DNA of 57,716 nucleotides from a virus: positions 1 through 57,716 of the IMG/VR virus record IMGVR_UViG_3300025132_008330; one strand, written 5' to 3'. Position numbers and translations under genes: made by a program. This document shows, one piece after another, positions 26,946 to 36,932 of this stretch. The notes under the pieces are model-generated. The model did not search any database, was not told where the DNA came from, and worked only from the letters and a program-made list of their open reading frames with translations. The number at the start of each line of letters is the position of its first letter. Positions within the stretch are counted from its first letter, which is position 1.

Positions 26946-28753
26946 TATCTAACAGTCCCCACGATATCTGAGTCCGGGTATTTTACTTCAAAAATAACAT
27001 CGTCTCTTCCTAATATTAGCCTTCCGTCCGGAGAGGTGTTTGCTTTTACATCATAAGAAAATGAAGAATACAGAGATCCAGTCTTTCTCTCAACGCCAAT
27101 AGAGACAACATCTAAAATACCATCGACATCTTTAAGAACTCTAAACATATCACTCACCCTTATAGGCTCTGCTATATTGTATTTTGATCCTAAGATCTCA
27201 AACTTCAATGCATCGATGGCTCTCTGCAAAACTTCAAACTTATTAGTTTCTTCATTTGCTATGATATCAATTTTAATTCCTAAATTAACTATTTTTGCAT
27301 CCATTATATCAATAGTGTCATTTATCATTTTATAGTTTGATAAGTAATTTTTTAAGTTTGTTTTTAAAGTATTGGTTGATTCTACCAAATGTCCATCGGA
27401 ATTTTCTGATATGATGTAAAGATTTAGGTTTCTCTTGAACGAATCCTCATCTTGAACTATGTTGCACCTCTTTACTGCACCGAATTTTGGAGGCATGGCG
27501 TACACAACTGCTCTGTAGTCCTCTGCTGTTACCGCACGATTTTGAGAACTAAAAGCTCCATATGCTCGATATTTTATCTCTTGAGTTGTTGGAGCAGAGA
27601 CGCTTCCAAGGATTGGTTTTTCGTTTTCAAACTCTAAAGAATTAATCACATTGTTTATTTTTACGGTTGAAAGGGATCCTCTGTTTGCAAAACTATACGA
27701 TGCATCTCCAATTGCGGTTAATGCTCTAGATGCTACATTGTTAATGTTTACACTATTTTTTCTATATTTTATTGTTAATGTAGTGTTTGTTGGGCAAACT
27801 CCCATTTTTTCTGTTTCGATCAAATTTGTTGGATCAAATGTTTGATCAGTGATATAGTCTTTTCCATTTACATTTAATATAACTTTATTTGGCTCGCTAA
27901 TTAGCTCATTTGTTATGTTAGTTTCTGAGCCGTATCCAAACTGCAAATAATATTGATTGCTTAATTGTTCAAAAACAAATCTTCTTGGCACTCTTTTTGG
28001 CTTCATAATCATTGGAACACTGTCACTATCTGCTGTCTTATTGATAATTGGGATGTGAATTACATCCTGTGTCAAGTAATCAACTTCATAGTATTCGTTT
28101 CCATCGCTGTCAATTACAGAAATAATTTCAGATATATTGTTGTCTGCAATTAGAACTTTGCGGAATCTTTCAAATGCTCCGACCTCTATTGTTTTTGACC
28201 TTATTTGACCAGAAATAACTTCTCCATATGCCTTTATCGCATATCCGGTTGGAACACCAGTGTCTGTATCGACCGTAGCGACAACAACCTCGTTGCTTGG
28301 CAATGAAAAATCCACATCTTGATTTAAAGTAAATGTGGCGGTGGATGAACCAGCCGTGAAAACGGCGCCCGATTTCAATATTGGCGCATAATCCAAGTCA
28401 GGTTGCACACCATTGGCTGCCGCAGGGACAATAACATAAAGAGTCACAACACCAGAGGAGACAGGCAGACCCTTGTATCGATAACCCATTTGTCTGGCTA
28501 ATTTTATGATGTTATTTGATTCTATTGCTGATTCAATAAAGGATTCGTTTACATTATAATCCATATAAAAAGACAATATGTCTCCCACATAAGCAACAGT
28601 GTCAATCATGATTGAGCCAAAAGATGCCTCATTAAAATCTTGATATACACTTGGGTAATATCTTTTTACATGGGTAATTAAATCATTTCTAATAGATTGA
28701 TAATCTCTACTAGTGTAATTGATGGGTACTATATCTTTTTTTTCAAATGGCAA
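26945..28753 (-). CDS. baseplate wedge protein, T4 gp6 / J-like family
   Basis: 602 residues. The N-terminus (INYTSRDYQSIRNDLI, then FGSIMIDTVAYVGDILSFYMDYNVNESFI and LARQMGYRYKG) is characteristic of gp6/baseplate-J proteins, which form the inner ring of the baseplate wedge. The AVTAEDYRAVVYAMPPKFG segment near residue 400 and the C-terminal ISVSD-type region are also family hallmarks. T4 gp6 is 660 residues, so the length fits. An AAGGAG site precedes the ATG. It lies directly after the gp25-like gene, an order common to contractile tails. Confidence 0.88.
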   Translation of the reverse strand: MPFEKKDIVPINYTSRDYQSIRNDLITHVKRYYPSVYQDFNEASFGSIMIDTVAYVGDILSFYMDYNVNESFIESAIESNNIIKLARQMGYRYKGLPVSSGVVTLYVIVPAAANGVQPDLDYAPILKSGAVFTAGSSTATFTLNQDVDFSLPSNEVVVATVDTDTGVPTGYAIKAYGEVISGQIRSKTIEVGAFERFRKVLIADNNISEIISVIDSDGNEYYEVDYLTQDVIHIPIINKTADSDSVPMIMKPKRVPRRFVFEQLSNQYYLQFGYGSETNITNELISEPNKVILNVNGKDYITDQTFDPTNLIETEKMGVCPTNTTLTIKYRKNSVNINNVASRALTAIGDASYSFANRGSLSTVKINNVINSLEFENEKPILGSVSAPTTQEIKYRAYGAFSSQNRAVTAEDYRAVVYAMPPKFGAVKRCNIVQDEDSFKRNLNLYIISENSDGHLVESTNTLKTNLKNYLSNYKMINDTIDIMDAKIVNLGIKIDIIANEETNKFEVLQRAIDALKFEILGSKYNIAEPIRVSDMFRVLKDVDGILDVVSIGVERKTGSLYSSFSYDVKANTSPDGRLILGRDDVIFEVKYPDSDIVGTVR

Positions 28754-28779
28754 TTTTGTAACTCCTTAGATTAAATAGT

Positions 28780-29184
28780 CTAATATGATTCATTTTTCAA
28801 AGCCAAATTTAAAATATCATCAGCTCCTACAGATCTAATTGAATATTTAATCGACACAAGCATAGTGTTGGCTGACGGAGGCGACAATTCATCCCCACTT
28901 TTTATACTAAGACCCTTTAAATCAATAAAAGGCATATATTTTTTAACCTGCTGTCTTATTCTTATTTTAATGCTGGTATCTAATGACGGTGCGGTGTTCT
29001 CAAATAAGTATTTTTTAAGACCTACACCAAACTCTGGATCCATCATTCTTTCTCTGGGGGCAGTTAATAACAGACATTTTAAATTTTGTTTTGTTGTCTG
29101 CCTTATTGTCAATAACATTTCGTGCCCAAACTTTGAGTCGATGGTTAATGGCAGTCTTGGAGCTAATGTATTAATTTGTGACAT
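28780..29184 (-). CDS. baseplate wedge protein, gp25 family
   Basis: 134 residues, the normal size for the gp25/GpW-like sheath-initiator family. The segment with TAPRERMMDPEFGVGLKKYLFEN contains the conserved ExR/P-FG-L-L motif found in T4 gp25 and type VI secretion TssE, followed by the conserved IRQQVKKYMPFI helix. In contractile tails gp25 links the wedge ring to the first sheath ring. The gp6-like gene follows after 26 bases. High confidence. Confidence 0.88.
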   Translation of the reverse strand: MSQINTLAPRLPLTIDSKFGHEMLLTIRQTTKQNLKCLLLTAPRERMMDPEFGVGLKKYLFENTAPSLDTSIKIRIRQQVKKYMPFIDLKGLSIKSGDELSPPSANTMLVSIKYSIRSVGADDILNLALKNESY

Positions 29185-29188
29185 TTTT

Positions 29189-32100
29189 TTATCCTAAATA
29201 ATCAAATTTCTTAGCATTTATAATTATCTCTAGAAGCCTGTCTAAAGACTCTTTTGAATTGAAAAAGGCATTTTGCGCTTCATTATTTTTATAAAACATC
29301 TTTTGCATGCCATAGAAAGTTAAAAAGTATATTATATCGTCCGTTGGTACGCAAAACCTTAAAAAATCATTAAATTCTTCACTATTAATTAGATCAGTTT
29401 TAAGATTATTGTTTTCAAACCCACCAGATTTACCTATTTCAATAAAATCGCTGACCGAAATGCTGCTAAGATCGATATTCTCTTCTACTTTGATTATCGG
29501 AATAATTACAGAAAAACTGCTCTCCTCATCAAGATCTTCTATTGAGGCGTTTTGTTTGCTAAGAAGGTATTTGTATACACTTTCTCCGTATTTTTTTCCA
29601 ATCGCTATATTTTCACCATCAAAGCATATCATGGATTTGTCTCTTGCACACAATTGATTAATACCCTCAATAGTAGCCGCAGGATGATTGTCGTTCTCCT
29701 CTGCAAGTGGGCTAAGTGGATATGCTGTATCTCCACCAATTATTTTAAATATTCGTTTAGCAGCAGCGTATACATCAGGATCTTGAGTTTCGTCGCCTGT
29801 GTTTTCTATTTGTGAGGGCGTTTCATATGCTATTCCGTAGCACAATCTGTATCCAAATTTAAAACCTTTGATGTAGTCCGATGCGTAGGAGCCGAGTGCG
29901 AATCCTGCGGCGACTGCGCCTACGGCATCTACGGCAAGCGGTAATGGTCCGTTGTCGTCGAGCAACATATTCAGCCCATACTCATTAATTGTATATTTAG
30001 TTTCTGGGTGAAATGGTCTGTTAAAAAAATTGTTTTGGTGTGCCGGTGCAGGCGCTTCGTTCTCTGAATAATCTTCTACATAATAATATTTTTGCAAAAA
30101 GAATTTTCCATTCTTAAACTGTTCGTAGTTACTTCCCTCAAATAAGCTTGAGTTAGTATTTTCGATCCCTTTCTTTATCTCTTGTGCTGTAAGGGCTTCC
30201 TTTACAGCAACAGGGTAGGGATCATATAATTGTCCCAATTTGTTTTCAATTGATGTACTGGCGTAAGTGTGGACCCAAAGATCTTTATTTAAATCCACAA
30301 TCACATTTGCTGGTGGTATTTGTTGAGATCCTGCGCCTTGGATTCCGCCGAGCAGATCTATAGCGCTGATTATTTTTTGCTGAACATCTGAAATGTTTGC
30401 GTTGATGAAATAATCCAAACCGGGGGTGTCGCCCTGATACTCGATCACTTCTGTATCGCTTACTGTTTTCAAATACTCATATGAAGAATCACTAGATTTT
30501 AAAAGTTGCTCGTATTTTTCATTCGTTATGGATAGTTTTATTAAACTTTTGATGTATTCAGAAGAAAAATCTTTATATATTGTTGACAACTTTTGTTTTA
30601 CATCCGTATTGTACTCGGTCATAAAAACAAGAGATCTCAAAAAATATTCCAATATGTATGATCGAGCATATAAATGACAACTTCCAAGCAAAGAAGCCAG
30701 TTGCTTCTTGCTTAATGTTTCTGAATCATCAAAATCTTCATTATCGCCCATTGTATAGTTGTTGCTTACAAAATCTTTACACACTTGATAGTCAACAATT
30801 TCATCTAGATTTTCTGCTACTGCTAAATAATATTGAGTAGCTTTGCCTTTAATGTCCTCAGAACTAAATATTTTTCCATAATTTTTAGCTAACTTTTTTG
30901 CATTAGCAGAGATAATAATATCATACAGTTTTTGTACAGGGTCGTCGGTGCCGTAGGCGTCACCTATATTTTTTGTTATATAATATGGCGCAACTTTATA
31001 ACTATTTGAAACATTTTCTTTATAGTATTTTCTTATCAACTCGTAAAACATCAATTCTTGATTAGAAGCTTTTCCCGATTCTTTTAAACTCTTTGCAATG
31101 GGGCTGTTTTCAACTAATTCTTGTGTCTTTTCTGCAATTGGCACTGATTCGAGAGACAATTTCCCATCTGGTTCTAATAACTGATCATTGATGAATAAAT
31201 TTGTCATCTCCGATGTTCCATTGGGATTTAAATAAAGTCTTGGTATTGTAGAAACGCTAGTCAAGCCAGTTACTTGTGCGTCCACTTCATTACTAATTGT
31301 AACATATTTCACTTGCTCCTCTTCTTCTGGCTCTATAGTGACTATCATTTTATTTACCAAAGGCTCTGTAAATACAGAGATTAGCTTGTTCCACCTTTCT
31401 GTTGAGTATAGAGAGTTAAAATAATTTTTAGTTTCTGCGCTAATTGTTGTCTTTGTTGGGGAAAACAAGGTCTCTGTCATTCTGTCAATCGCAAAGTTTT
31501 GACTTAGTGGCTTGTATTCCGGGGAAGCCAACAGACCTTGCTCCCCAGTTTCATAATTGTTAAAAAGGTTTGGAACAGCGTTTGGAACAAATCCGCCATT
31601 TGCTTGAGCATAACTTATGCCGTTGGCGTTGCATGCCTCTTCTAATCCAGACTCCAGTATTTCAATGATTTCTTGAAATTTCTGAACATCTGACTGTATC
31701 TCCTTTTGGTACATAGAATCATACAGTATTGGATCAGGGCACTTTTCCTTCATCTTTTCAAGCAATTCATCTTTTATGTCTCTGCACAGATCTGGATTTT
31801 CCAACTGCATAACAATATCATTTTGAATTTGCTCTATTACACTAGGACTTATATTTTCCCCCAAGCAAATGAACATTTCTCTTATTTTAGATGTATTATT
31901 TTTAAATGCATAAATATCGCTGTAGTTCTCTTTTGTGAAAACAAGCACTTCGCTTAAAACACCGCCTGCTGTGGTACCATCAAATAAGTTTAAAAGCTCT
32001 ACAGGAGAAATTATTTTTGAAACTTCATCTAGATATTCTTTTGTTGTCGATGCGGGGACGGCAGTAGACGGTATTCCACAATTGTCAAATATATTTGAAA

Positions 32101-34111
32101 CATTTTCCTCGTATGGCTTTTCTTCAAACACTCCGATAGAGTTTTGAAGAGCGTCATTAATATTTTCGGCACCATAATTCTTTTTTGCTAAAACTAATGG
32201 GTCAGAAGTTTCTTCTTCGTTGTTATATATAGCCAAGCCAGCAGCTACAAGACCCCCTGTTGCAGCAGCAGCAAGTAACATCTCGCACCTAGCTTTCAAA
32301 AGCCTAATAATAATAGCTAAGAGTATTTGAGAAATTGCAAACAAAAACATTTTACCAATTGCAGATCCAAATATCTTCATCAAACTAAAAGAGGGAAGCT
32401 CTATTCCGATTGAGATACTGCCGAGACCGGTTAGACCGGGAATTCCAAGGTCAAAATCTCCGTCTCCGAAGCCGAAGCCAAAGTCATTCTCGCCGTTATC
32501 ACTGTCGTCATCGTCGTCATCATCGCTGTCGTCGTTATCTCCAAAATCTGGAAAAGTCATTCTCCATATTGTTCCAAAATCTATATCTCTTAAAACAAGG
32601 TCATAAACAACTTCAAGGCTTCCAGCTCCAAGTGGACCAAGAAGGTCGACCAGATCGCATAAAGAGTCTGGTGAAGAGAATTTATCTCCGGAAACAATGT
32701 TTCTTAGGTTTCTTGCTTCTGATGCTTTTTTTGCTAACTCTTCTTGTTGAGACTCTGTGAAACATTTGGGATCTATATTCTCATCTAGCCCGAAAAGGTC
32801 TCCCAAATCTTTAGCCAAAGCAACTATTATTGCTCCAGTGTCCAGCGCTAGACCAAGCTCTTGCGTTCCGAACAGTCCGGGCTGTTTTTGCTCCACAGTT
32901 TCAGTTGCTGTCGTTGCTTGAACGAGCACTGGCTTAGGGTCTATTACATATTTTTTAAAGAATACTTCAGTTGTAGGCTCTGTTCGGCAAATTTCAACTT
33001 GTTTTAAAAACAAATAAGCAACCCTTGGTTCATTAAATGGATAAGAATTCTTAAGTACTGAAAAGCCAGCTAAAAGAGGTTTATCTTCCTTAGTGCTATC
33101 AGTGTGGAGCACAGAATACAGTTTAAATTCCTTATCGAAACATACCTTTACATATCCCCTGTATGCAATATCAGAACAATATTCTCCCTTTGTTTGATTG
33201 TCTATAGGATCTAAACTAATGTTGTTTTTAGTTAAAAATGATTTGAGCTTCTGGAAAGCGTCTCGTTGCTTTTTTATTTCTTTTTCGTATTTAAACGGAT
33301 TAACCTTGAAGTTTGATAATATGAAATTATTGTATTGTTGAGCCAAACAATCGACAAAAGTTTGCTGCTGATCGTTGATTGTTTCCAAATCTATTTTTAT
33401 GCAAAAATCTTCATCTACATCTTGTAGTTCTAAAACTTCTGATGCTTGTTCTGCTTTATCTTTAACATATTCTAGGTATATTGCTGGTATAATTACCAAC
33501 ATTCTCAACTTACTATTTGGTCTTGATGATAAATAATGGTCTTTTACATAGCTAGACAAGAGACCATTATTAAACCCTTCAGGACCGTAACCTATTTGGG
33601 GCAAAATTTCATCAGAAACTCCAAAGTATTCATACATCTGCTCTATCGCAGACAATTTTGCTTCTTGCTTTTTGTTTTCTAGATCCTGATTGCTGCTTAA
33701 GCAAGTATATGGAAGGACGACAGATACCCACCATTCGCCATTTTCCCTGTGGTAGTAGGGCTCATCAGTCTCTTGCCAGTCAGGTATGATTGCTAGAGCT
33801 AGGGGGGACATTTTTTCAACTTGTATCTCTTTTTTTAGCAGAAAAAACCCATTTTTTGCCGAATTGTCTATTTCTAGAAGATATTTTGTTCGGACATATC
33901 CAATATCCCCGGTATCTACTACTTTAACATATGCCCATTCACTATTTCCGGTTGCATATTCCCTCAACATGGTTATTTGAGAGGATATTGGCATCTTATA
34001 CAGTGTTTTTGATGAATTACTTGCTTTTTGACGAAGAAGAACATTGGATTCTCCTTGAGAAACCACTATATGTGTTGCTTGTTTAAGCTGTTGATAATTA
34101 AAATCTGCCAT
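29189..34111 (-). CDS. large baseplate/tail protein with N-terminal SH3 domain and hydrophobic centre
   Basis: 1640 residues. Residues about 13-78 match a bacterial SH3 domain (SNVLLRQKASNSSKTLYK, then EWAYVKV and GYVRTKYLLE), a module that often binds cell wall. About residues 522-535 form a run of Asp and Ser. Residues about 570-625 are strongly hydrophobic (KMFLFAISQILLAIIIRLL and AAAATGGLVAAGLAIY), consistent with a membrane-inserting or hydrophobic core segment. The C-terminal thousand residues are mostly helical. A tape-measure-like or baseplate-hub role that combines wall contact and membrane passage is possible, but this is inference. It sits between gp25 and the spike gene. Confidence 0.65.
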   Translation of the reverse strand: MADFNYQQLKQATHIVVSQGESNVLLRQKASNSSKTLYKMPISSQITMLREYATGNSEWAYVKVVDTGDIGYVRTKYLLEIDNSAKNGFFLLKKEIQVEKMSPLALAIIPDWQETDEPYYHRENGEWWVSVVLPYTCLSSNQDLENKKQEAKLSAIEQMYEYFGVSDEILPQIGYGPEGFNNGLLSSYVKDHYLSSRPNSKLRMLVIIPAIYLEYVKDKAEQASEVLELQDVDEDFCIKIDLETINDQQQTFVDCLAQQYNNFILSNFKVNPFKYEKEIKKQRDAFQKLKSFLTKNNISLDPIDNQTKGEYCSDIAYRGYVKVCFDKEFKLYSVLHTDSTKEDKPLLAGFSVLKNSYPFNEPRVAYLFLKQVEICRTEPTTEVFFKKYVIDPKPVLVQATTATETVEQKQPGLFGTQELGLALDTGAIIVALAKDLGDLFGLDENIDPKCFTESQQEELAKKASEARNLRNIVSGDKFSSPDSLCDLVDLLGPLGAGSLEVVYDLVLRDIDFGTIWRMTFPDFGDNDDSDDDDDDDSDNGENDFGFGFGDGDFDLGIPGLTGLGSISIGIELPSFSLMKIFGSAIGKMFLFAISQILLAIIIRLLKARCEMLLAAAATGGLVAAGLAIYNNEEETSDPLVLAKKNYGAENINDALQNSIGVFEEKPYEENVSNIFDNCGIPSTAVPASTTKEYLDEVSKIISPVELLNLFDGTTAGGVLSEVLVFTKENYSDIYAFKNNTSKIREMFICLGENISPSVIEQIQNDIVMQLENPDLCRDIKDELLEKMKEKCPDPILYDSMYQKEIQSDVQKFQEIIEILESGLEEACNANGISYAQANGGFVPNAVPNLFNNYETGEQGLLASPEYKPLSQNFAIDRMTETLFSPTKTTISAETKNYFNSLYSTERWNKLISVFTEPLVNKMIVTIEPEEEEQVKYVTISNEVDAQVTGLTSVSTIPRLYLNPNGTSEMTNLFINDQLLEPDGKLSLESVPIAEKTQELVENSPIAKSLKESGKASNQELMFYELIRKYYKENVSNSYKVAPYYITKNIGDAYGTDDPVQKLYDIIISANAKKLAKNYGKIFSSEDIKGKATQYYLAVAENLDEIVDYQVCKDFVSNNYTMGDNEDFDDSETLSKKQLASLLGSCHLYARSYILEYFLRSLVFMTEYNTDVKQKLSTIYKDFSSEYIKSLIKLSITNEKYEQLLKSSDSSYEYLKTVSDTEVIEYQGDTPGLDYFINANISDVQQKIISAIDLLGGIQGAGSQQIPPANVIVDLNKDLWVHTYASTSIENKLGQLYDPYPVAVKEALTAQEIKKGIENTNSSLFEGSNYEQFKNGKFFLQKYYYVEDYSENEAPAPAHQNNFFNRPFHPETKYTINEYGLNMLLDDNGPLPLAVDAVGAVAAGFALGSYASDYIKGFKFGYRLCYGIAYETPSQIENTGDETQDPDVYAAAKRIFKIIGGDTAYPLSPLAEENDNHPAATIEGINQLCARDKSMICFDGENIAIGKKYGESVYKYLLSKQNASIEDLDEESSFSVIIPIIKVEENIDLSSISVSDFIEIGKSGGFENNNLKTDLINSEEFNDFLRFCVPTDDIIYFLTFYGMQKMFYKNNEAQNAFFNSKESLDRLLEIIINAKKFDYLG
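32498..32540 (-). repeat. Asp-coding triplet run
   Basis: GAC/GAT triplets in the 1640-residue gene encode a stretch of Asp broken by Ser and Asn (DNDDSDDDDDDDSDN). Such runs expand by slippage and give a flexible, highly acidic, possibly metal-binding linker. It marks the boundary between the N-terminal part and the hydrophobic central part of the protein. Confidence 0.8.
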
Positions 34112-34120
34112 GTTATGTCT

Positions 34121-35056
34121 CTAGTTTGTATTGTTATAGCTACTAAGTATAAACTTTGATCCACCTTTCTTTAAGTATTCTTGCCTATGACTTATGATAC
34201 TAATATTTCTATTAAAATGAGATGGAAAGTCTAAGAATCCAAGCTGTGCTGCATCGATGGCACACGCTGTAGCAGCAGTCAGAGACGGCAAAGTACCTAA
34301 CAAAGTAGGGCTCGTGGGGTCTGGTATGACTGAATGTGTGTGAGCGGCTAATGCTGAATCTAATGCTAACTGTTTTGTTGCTAAGGAATTGACCATTCCG
34401 ACTATTAACTCAAGATCATTGGAAATAATATTTAATATTTCATTTAAATTTTTACCTTTTGCAAGCGGTTGCAAGTCTCCGCTTTTGTTTCCTGCAATTA
34501 GATCTATGCCCTTTATAGTCGTTATTTCGCCGGTTCCATCTGGGACTGAATTGCGACGGTCGACTCTGGTTACAAGCTTAATCCCTTCTCTTCCAATAAT
34601 TCTGACCGCATCTGCCTTAATCCCTATTGCAGACCTTGCTACTGAATTACCAACACGACCTTTTGTTAGTTTAAAATTCTTGTCTATGTCTGTTCTTTGG
34701 CTAATATAAATTCTAGCTGCGTCTTTTTTAAAATTTGGATTAACTTCTTTTTCAGGATCCTCCTGATTTGGGTATCTTCCTACTACTATATCAATTCTTC
34801 CGCAGTGTGTATCTCCACTCCCGCCATATCCGGAACACAATTCAGATGGTCGGTCTCTTCCGAATACTATTTCTGCATTGTTTTGTCCAGAAAATAGAGT
34901 TTCGCTAGATTGCTCTGCCTCTTTTAACCTTGGCACATGCTCAAGTTTTTTAGAATTACATATACCTTCTAGTTGCAGCTTTTCTTTTGTTGTTGCATTT
35001 TGAAGCGCATGTTTTTCTGCTTTATTTAACTTTGTAAGATCATTGGGGTTTGCCAT
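34121..35056 (-). CDS. baseplate spike-like protein ending in a His-x-His motif
   Basis: 311 residues. The central part has repeated beta strands (ARIYISQRTDIDKNF, SAIGIKADAVRIIGREGIKLVT) of the kind found in phage spike beta-helices or prisms, then a helical segment (NEILNIISNDLELIVGMVN) and AAHTHSV. Spike tips of P2 gpV and relatives hold iron through an H-x-H motif, and this one lies close to the C-terminus (about residue 240) before a hydrophobic end. The neighbour is the OB/VanY-like hub gene, so a trimeric central spike or its tip is a reasonable guess. The four Cys in the N-terminal half (SELCSGYG, DTHCGRID) are odd for a virion protein. Confidence 0.55.
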   Translation of the reverse strand: MANPNDLTKLNKAEKHALQNATTKEKLQLEGICNSKKLEHVPRLKEAEQSSETLFSGQNNAEIVFGRDRPSELCSGYGGSGDTHCGRIDIVVGRYPNQEDPEKEVNPNFKKDAARIYISQRTDIDKNFKLTKGRVGNSVARSAIGIKADAVRIIGREGIKLVTRVDRRNSVPDGTGEITTIKGIDLIAGNKSGDLQPLAKGKNLNEILNIISNDLELIVGMVNSLATKQLALDSALAAHTHSVIPDPTSPTLLGTLPSLTAATACAIDAAQLGFLDFPSHFNRNISIISHRQEYLKKGGSKFILSSYNNTN

Positions 35057-35078
35057 TTCTTATTCTCCGGATCTCATT

Positions 35079-36932
35079 TTATTCAAATATAATATCATCA
35101 TATTCCTCATCGGATGTATTTTTTCCTGTTTTTATACTTTCTTCAACGACATACGAACAATATTTATAATATTTGCCATTTATCGTGCTTCCAGAATTAT
35201 AATCAACAAACTCTGTCCCAGTGAACCAATTTTCTCTTGGGACCTTAACTTCCCATTCGTTGTATAGCCTTCCAGTGGGATAAATTCCATACAAATATGC
35301 ATTATTAACAAGCCACTGCCATGCTGTATTTTGTAAAAAATTAATATTTTTATCAGCAAAGCCATTGTTTCCAAACTTAAAAACTAAACCAGTCTCATAA
35401 GATGTGTGAAATGGTTCAAATTTTATGCCCTCTTCTAGAGATCCGTATTTGTCTGAGAGCTTTTCTATATAGAGTTTGTAATTATCGTTGTATTGGTTGG
35501 GCTGCCAGCCACGGGAAATCTTAAATATCTCATTGTATTTTGGTTGCGAAGATATGGGTGATTTTTTTAAAAAATCTATCCATCCATAATTTAATTGCTT
35601 TATTCTCTCTGCTGCTAAAATATGAAGTTTTTGTGTTCTTGCTCCCAAAACAGAGCTTACTGGGACTAAATTTTCTGCAAAATTGCCCAAGTCTCCATAT
35701 GAGTAAACCCTAACCCTGTTGGTTGTTAATGCATACAATGGTCCATTATAGTTGTAAGTGTCATATTCTGTTGGTTTTATTTTTATATCTTTTAAATAGC
35801 TGACTTGTGTAGCTACTTTGTATATTCCTCTATTTAATATTTTTGAATCCTTATGAACAACTCTACCTTTTTCATCAACAACCTTTTGAGTAATTCCTGC
35901 TAAAGTCGATCTTGGTTTCAACAGCAGACCGCCGTTAGATGAATAAAAATTTGCCCCTTGTTTTTGCAAGTAAGGCGTATTTAGTGACACATATTTGGCA
36001 ACTTGAGATCCAAAATCTCCGCCAAGTGCTTTTTTTGCCAATTGTTCTTTTGTCTTGTCCCAACCATATCCAATAACCATGTCTCCAATTTCCAAGAATG
36101 CATCTTCATATGCATCCGATAGAGTATTCCCCATAGCAGGCTGTGCAGATGTGCCCTTGTCAATGTTTTTTGAATATTCAAAAGGCAAAGAAGAGTTTGA
36201 ATATATGTTTTCAGTAAATGTTTTAGGAATATCTTTTGATTTTGCTGGTCCAATATATATTCCTGCCTCTGTCGAAGTCATCTCTACCATAACAATAGAA
36301 CCCGGTTGTGGTACTGGTGTGTCTTTTCCAACTGCCACAAATGTTGGATATAATAAAATTGATATATTGTCATACATTTCCACTGTTTCTCGACCGCTTG
36401 GAGAAAAAGCACTAGGGGAGAGAGAATCACTTGATTTAAAATTTGATTCATTTTCAATATAATTTCGTGGATATGTGCTTGGTATTGGAATGTTGGCATG
36501 CAACTCTGGAATTCGTGCCTTTATCCTCACTAAAGATTCATTTTTGTTGCTGGGGTGCTTATATGTTGGATTCGCATCTGTTGGTTCAAAAGTAGATGGG
36601 GCTGCTCCCGCTCCCAATGCTTCTAGGGACCGCTGTTGGGCACTGCCGGGGCTGCCCTGTGGTAATACTTTTAAAACTATCGCATAATATGTCTTTCCAA
36701 TGTCGGGTCGACTTGTTAAGGCTATTTGCTTTGCAACCTTTAGCTGCTTAAAAAAGCCATCTCCAGCTTTAACTTTTTCGCTAGCGCCGGTGATGCCGTT
36801 GTCATCTAAAATATTTCTGTTAAGTAAGCCATAAGGTAGATTAGCCATGGAATATTCGCTTTTGCTTCTACCCATATCAGCGTTTGGATCTAACCCCAAA
36901 GAGCCACTTGCCTTATTGTCAGTTGAGGCCAT
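35079..36932 (-). CDS. baseplate hub protein with OB-like region and degenerate VanY/M15-like region
   Basis: 617 residues. Residues about 110-240 (LVRIKARIPELHANIP, then NISILLYPTFVAV, PQPGSIVMVEM and AGIYIGP) have the strand order of the gp5/gpV oligonucleotide-binding-like barrel at the top of tail spikes. Residues about 450-600 resemble D-Ala-D-Ala carboxypeptidases of the M15/VanY group: SRGWQPNQYN, PFHTSYETGLVFKF, and TAWQWLVNNAYLYGI followed by EWEVKVPRENW. However, the canonical zinc motifs (SxHxxGxxxD and ExxH) are not intact, since H aligns to Y and D to K. So it may be catalytically dead, or a different enzyme. T4 gp5 carries a lysozyme at this place. Confidence 0.6.
   Translation of the reverse strand: MASTDNKASGSLGLDPNADMGRSKSEYSMANLPYGLLNRNILDDNGITGASEKVKAGDGFFKQLKVAKQIALTSRPDIGKTYYAIVLKVLPQGSPGSAQQRSLEALGAGAAPSTFEPTDANPTYKHPSNKNESLVRIKARIPELHANIPIPSTYPRNYIENESNFKSSDSLSPSAFSPSGRETVEMYDNISILLYPTFVAVGKDTPVPQPGSIVMVEMTSTEAGIYIGPAKSKDIPKTFTENIYSNSSLPFEYSKNIDKGTSAQPAMGNTLSDAYEDAFLEIGDMVIGYGWDKTKEQLAKKALGGDFGSQVAKYVSLNTPYLQKQGANFYSSNGGLLLKPRSTLAGITQKVVDEKGRVVHKDSKILNRGIYKVATQVSYLKDIKIKPTEYDTYNYNGPLYALTTNRVRVYSYGDLGNFAENLVPVSSVLGARTQKLHILAAERIKQLNYGWIDFLKKSPISSQPKYNEIFKISRGWQPNQYNDNYKLYIEKLSDKYGSLEEGIKFEPFHTSYETGLVFKFGNNGFADKNINFLQNTAWQWLVNNAYLYGIYPTGRLYNEWEVKVPRENWFTGTEFVDYNSGSTINGKYYKYCSYVVEESIKTGKNTSDEEYDDIIFE

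Noticed and set aside
28766-28783. Short inverted repeat TTAGA/TCTAA between the gp25- and gp6-like genes
   Set aside because: Five base pairs without a T run is too weak to be called a terminator.
35161-35168. Minus-strand TATAAATA inside the hub gene
   Set aside because: It encodes ordinary Tyr-Lys-Tyr codons near the end of the gene; the next start is about 100 bases away with no other support.
36055-36462. Plus-strand frame of 135 codons inside the hub gene
   Set aside because: It is fully covered by a better-supported minus-strand gene with an OB-like region and has no ribosome site.
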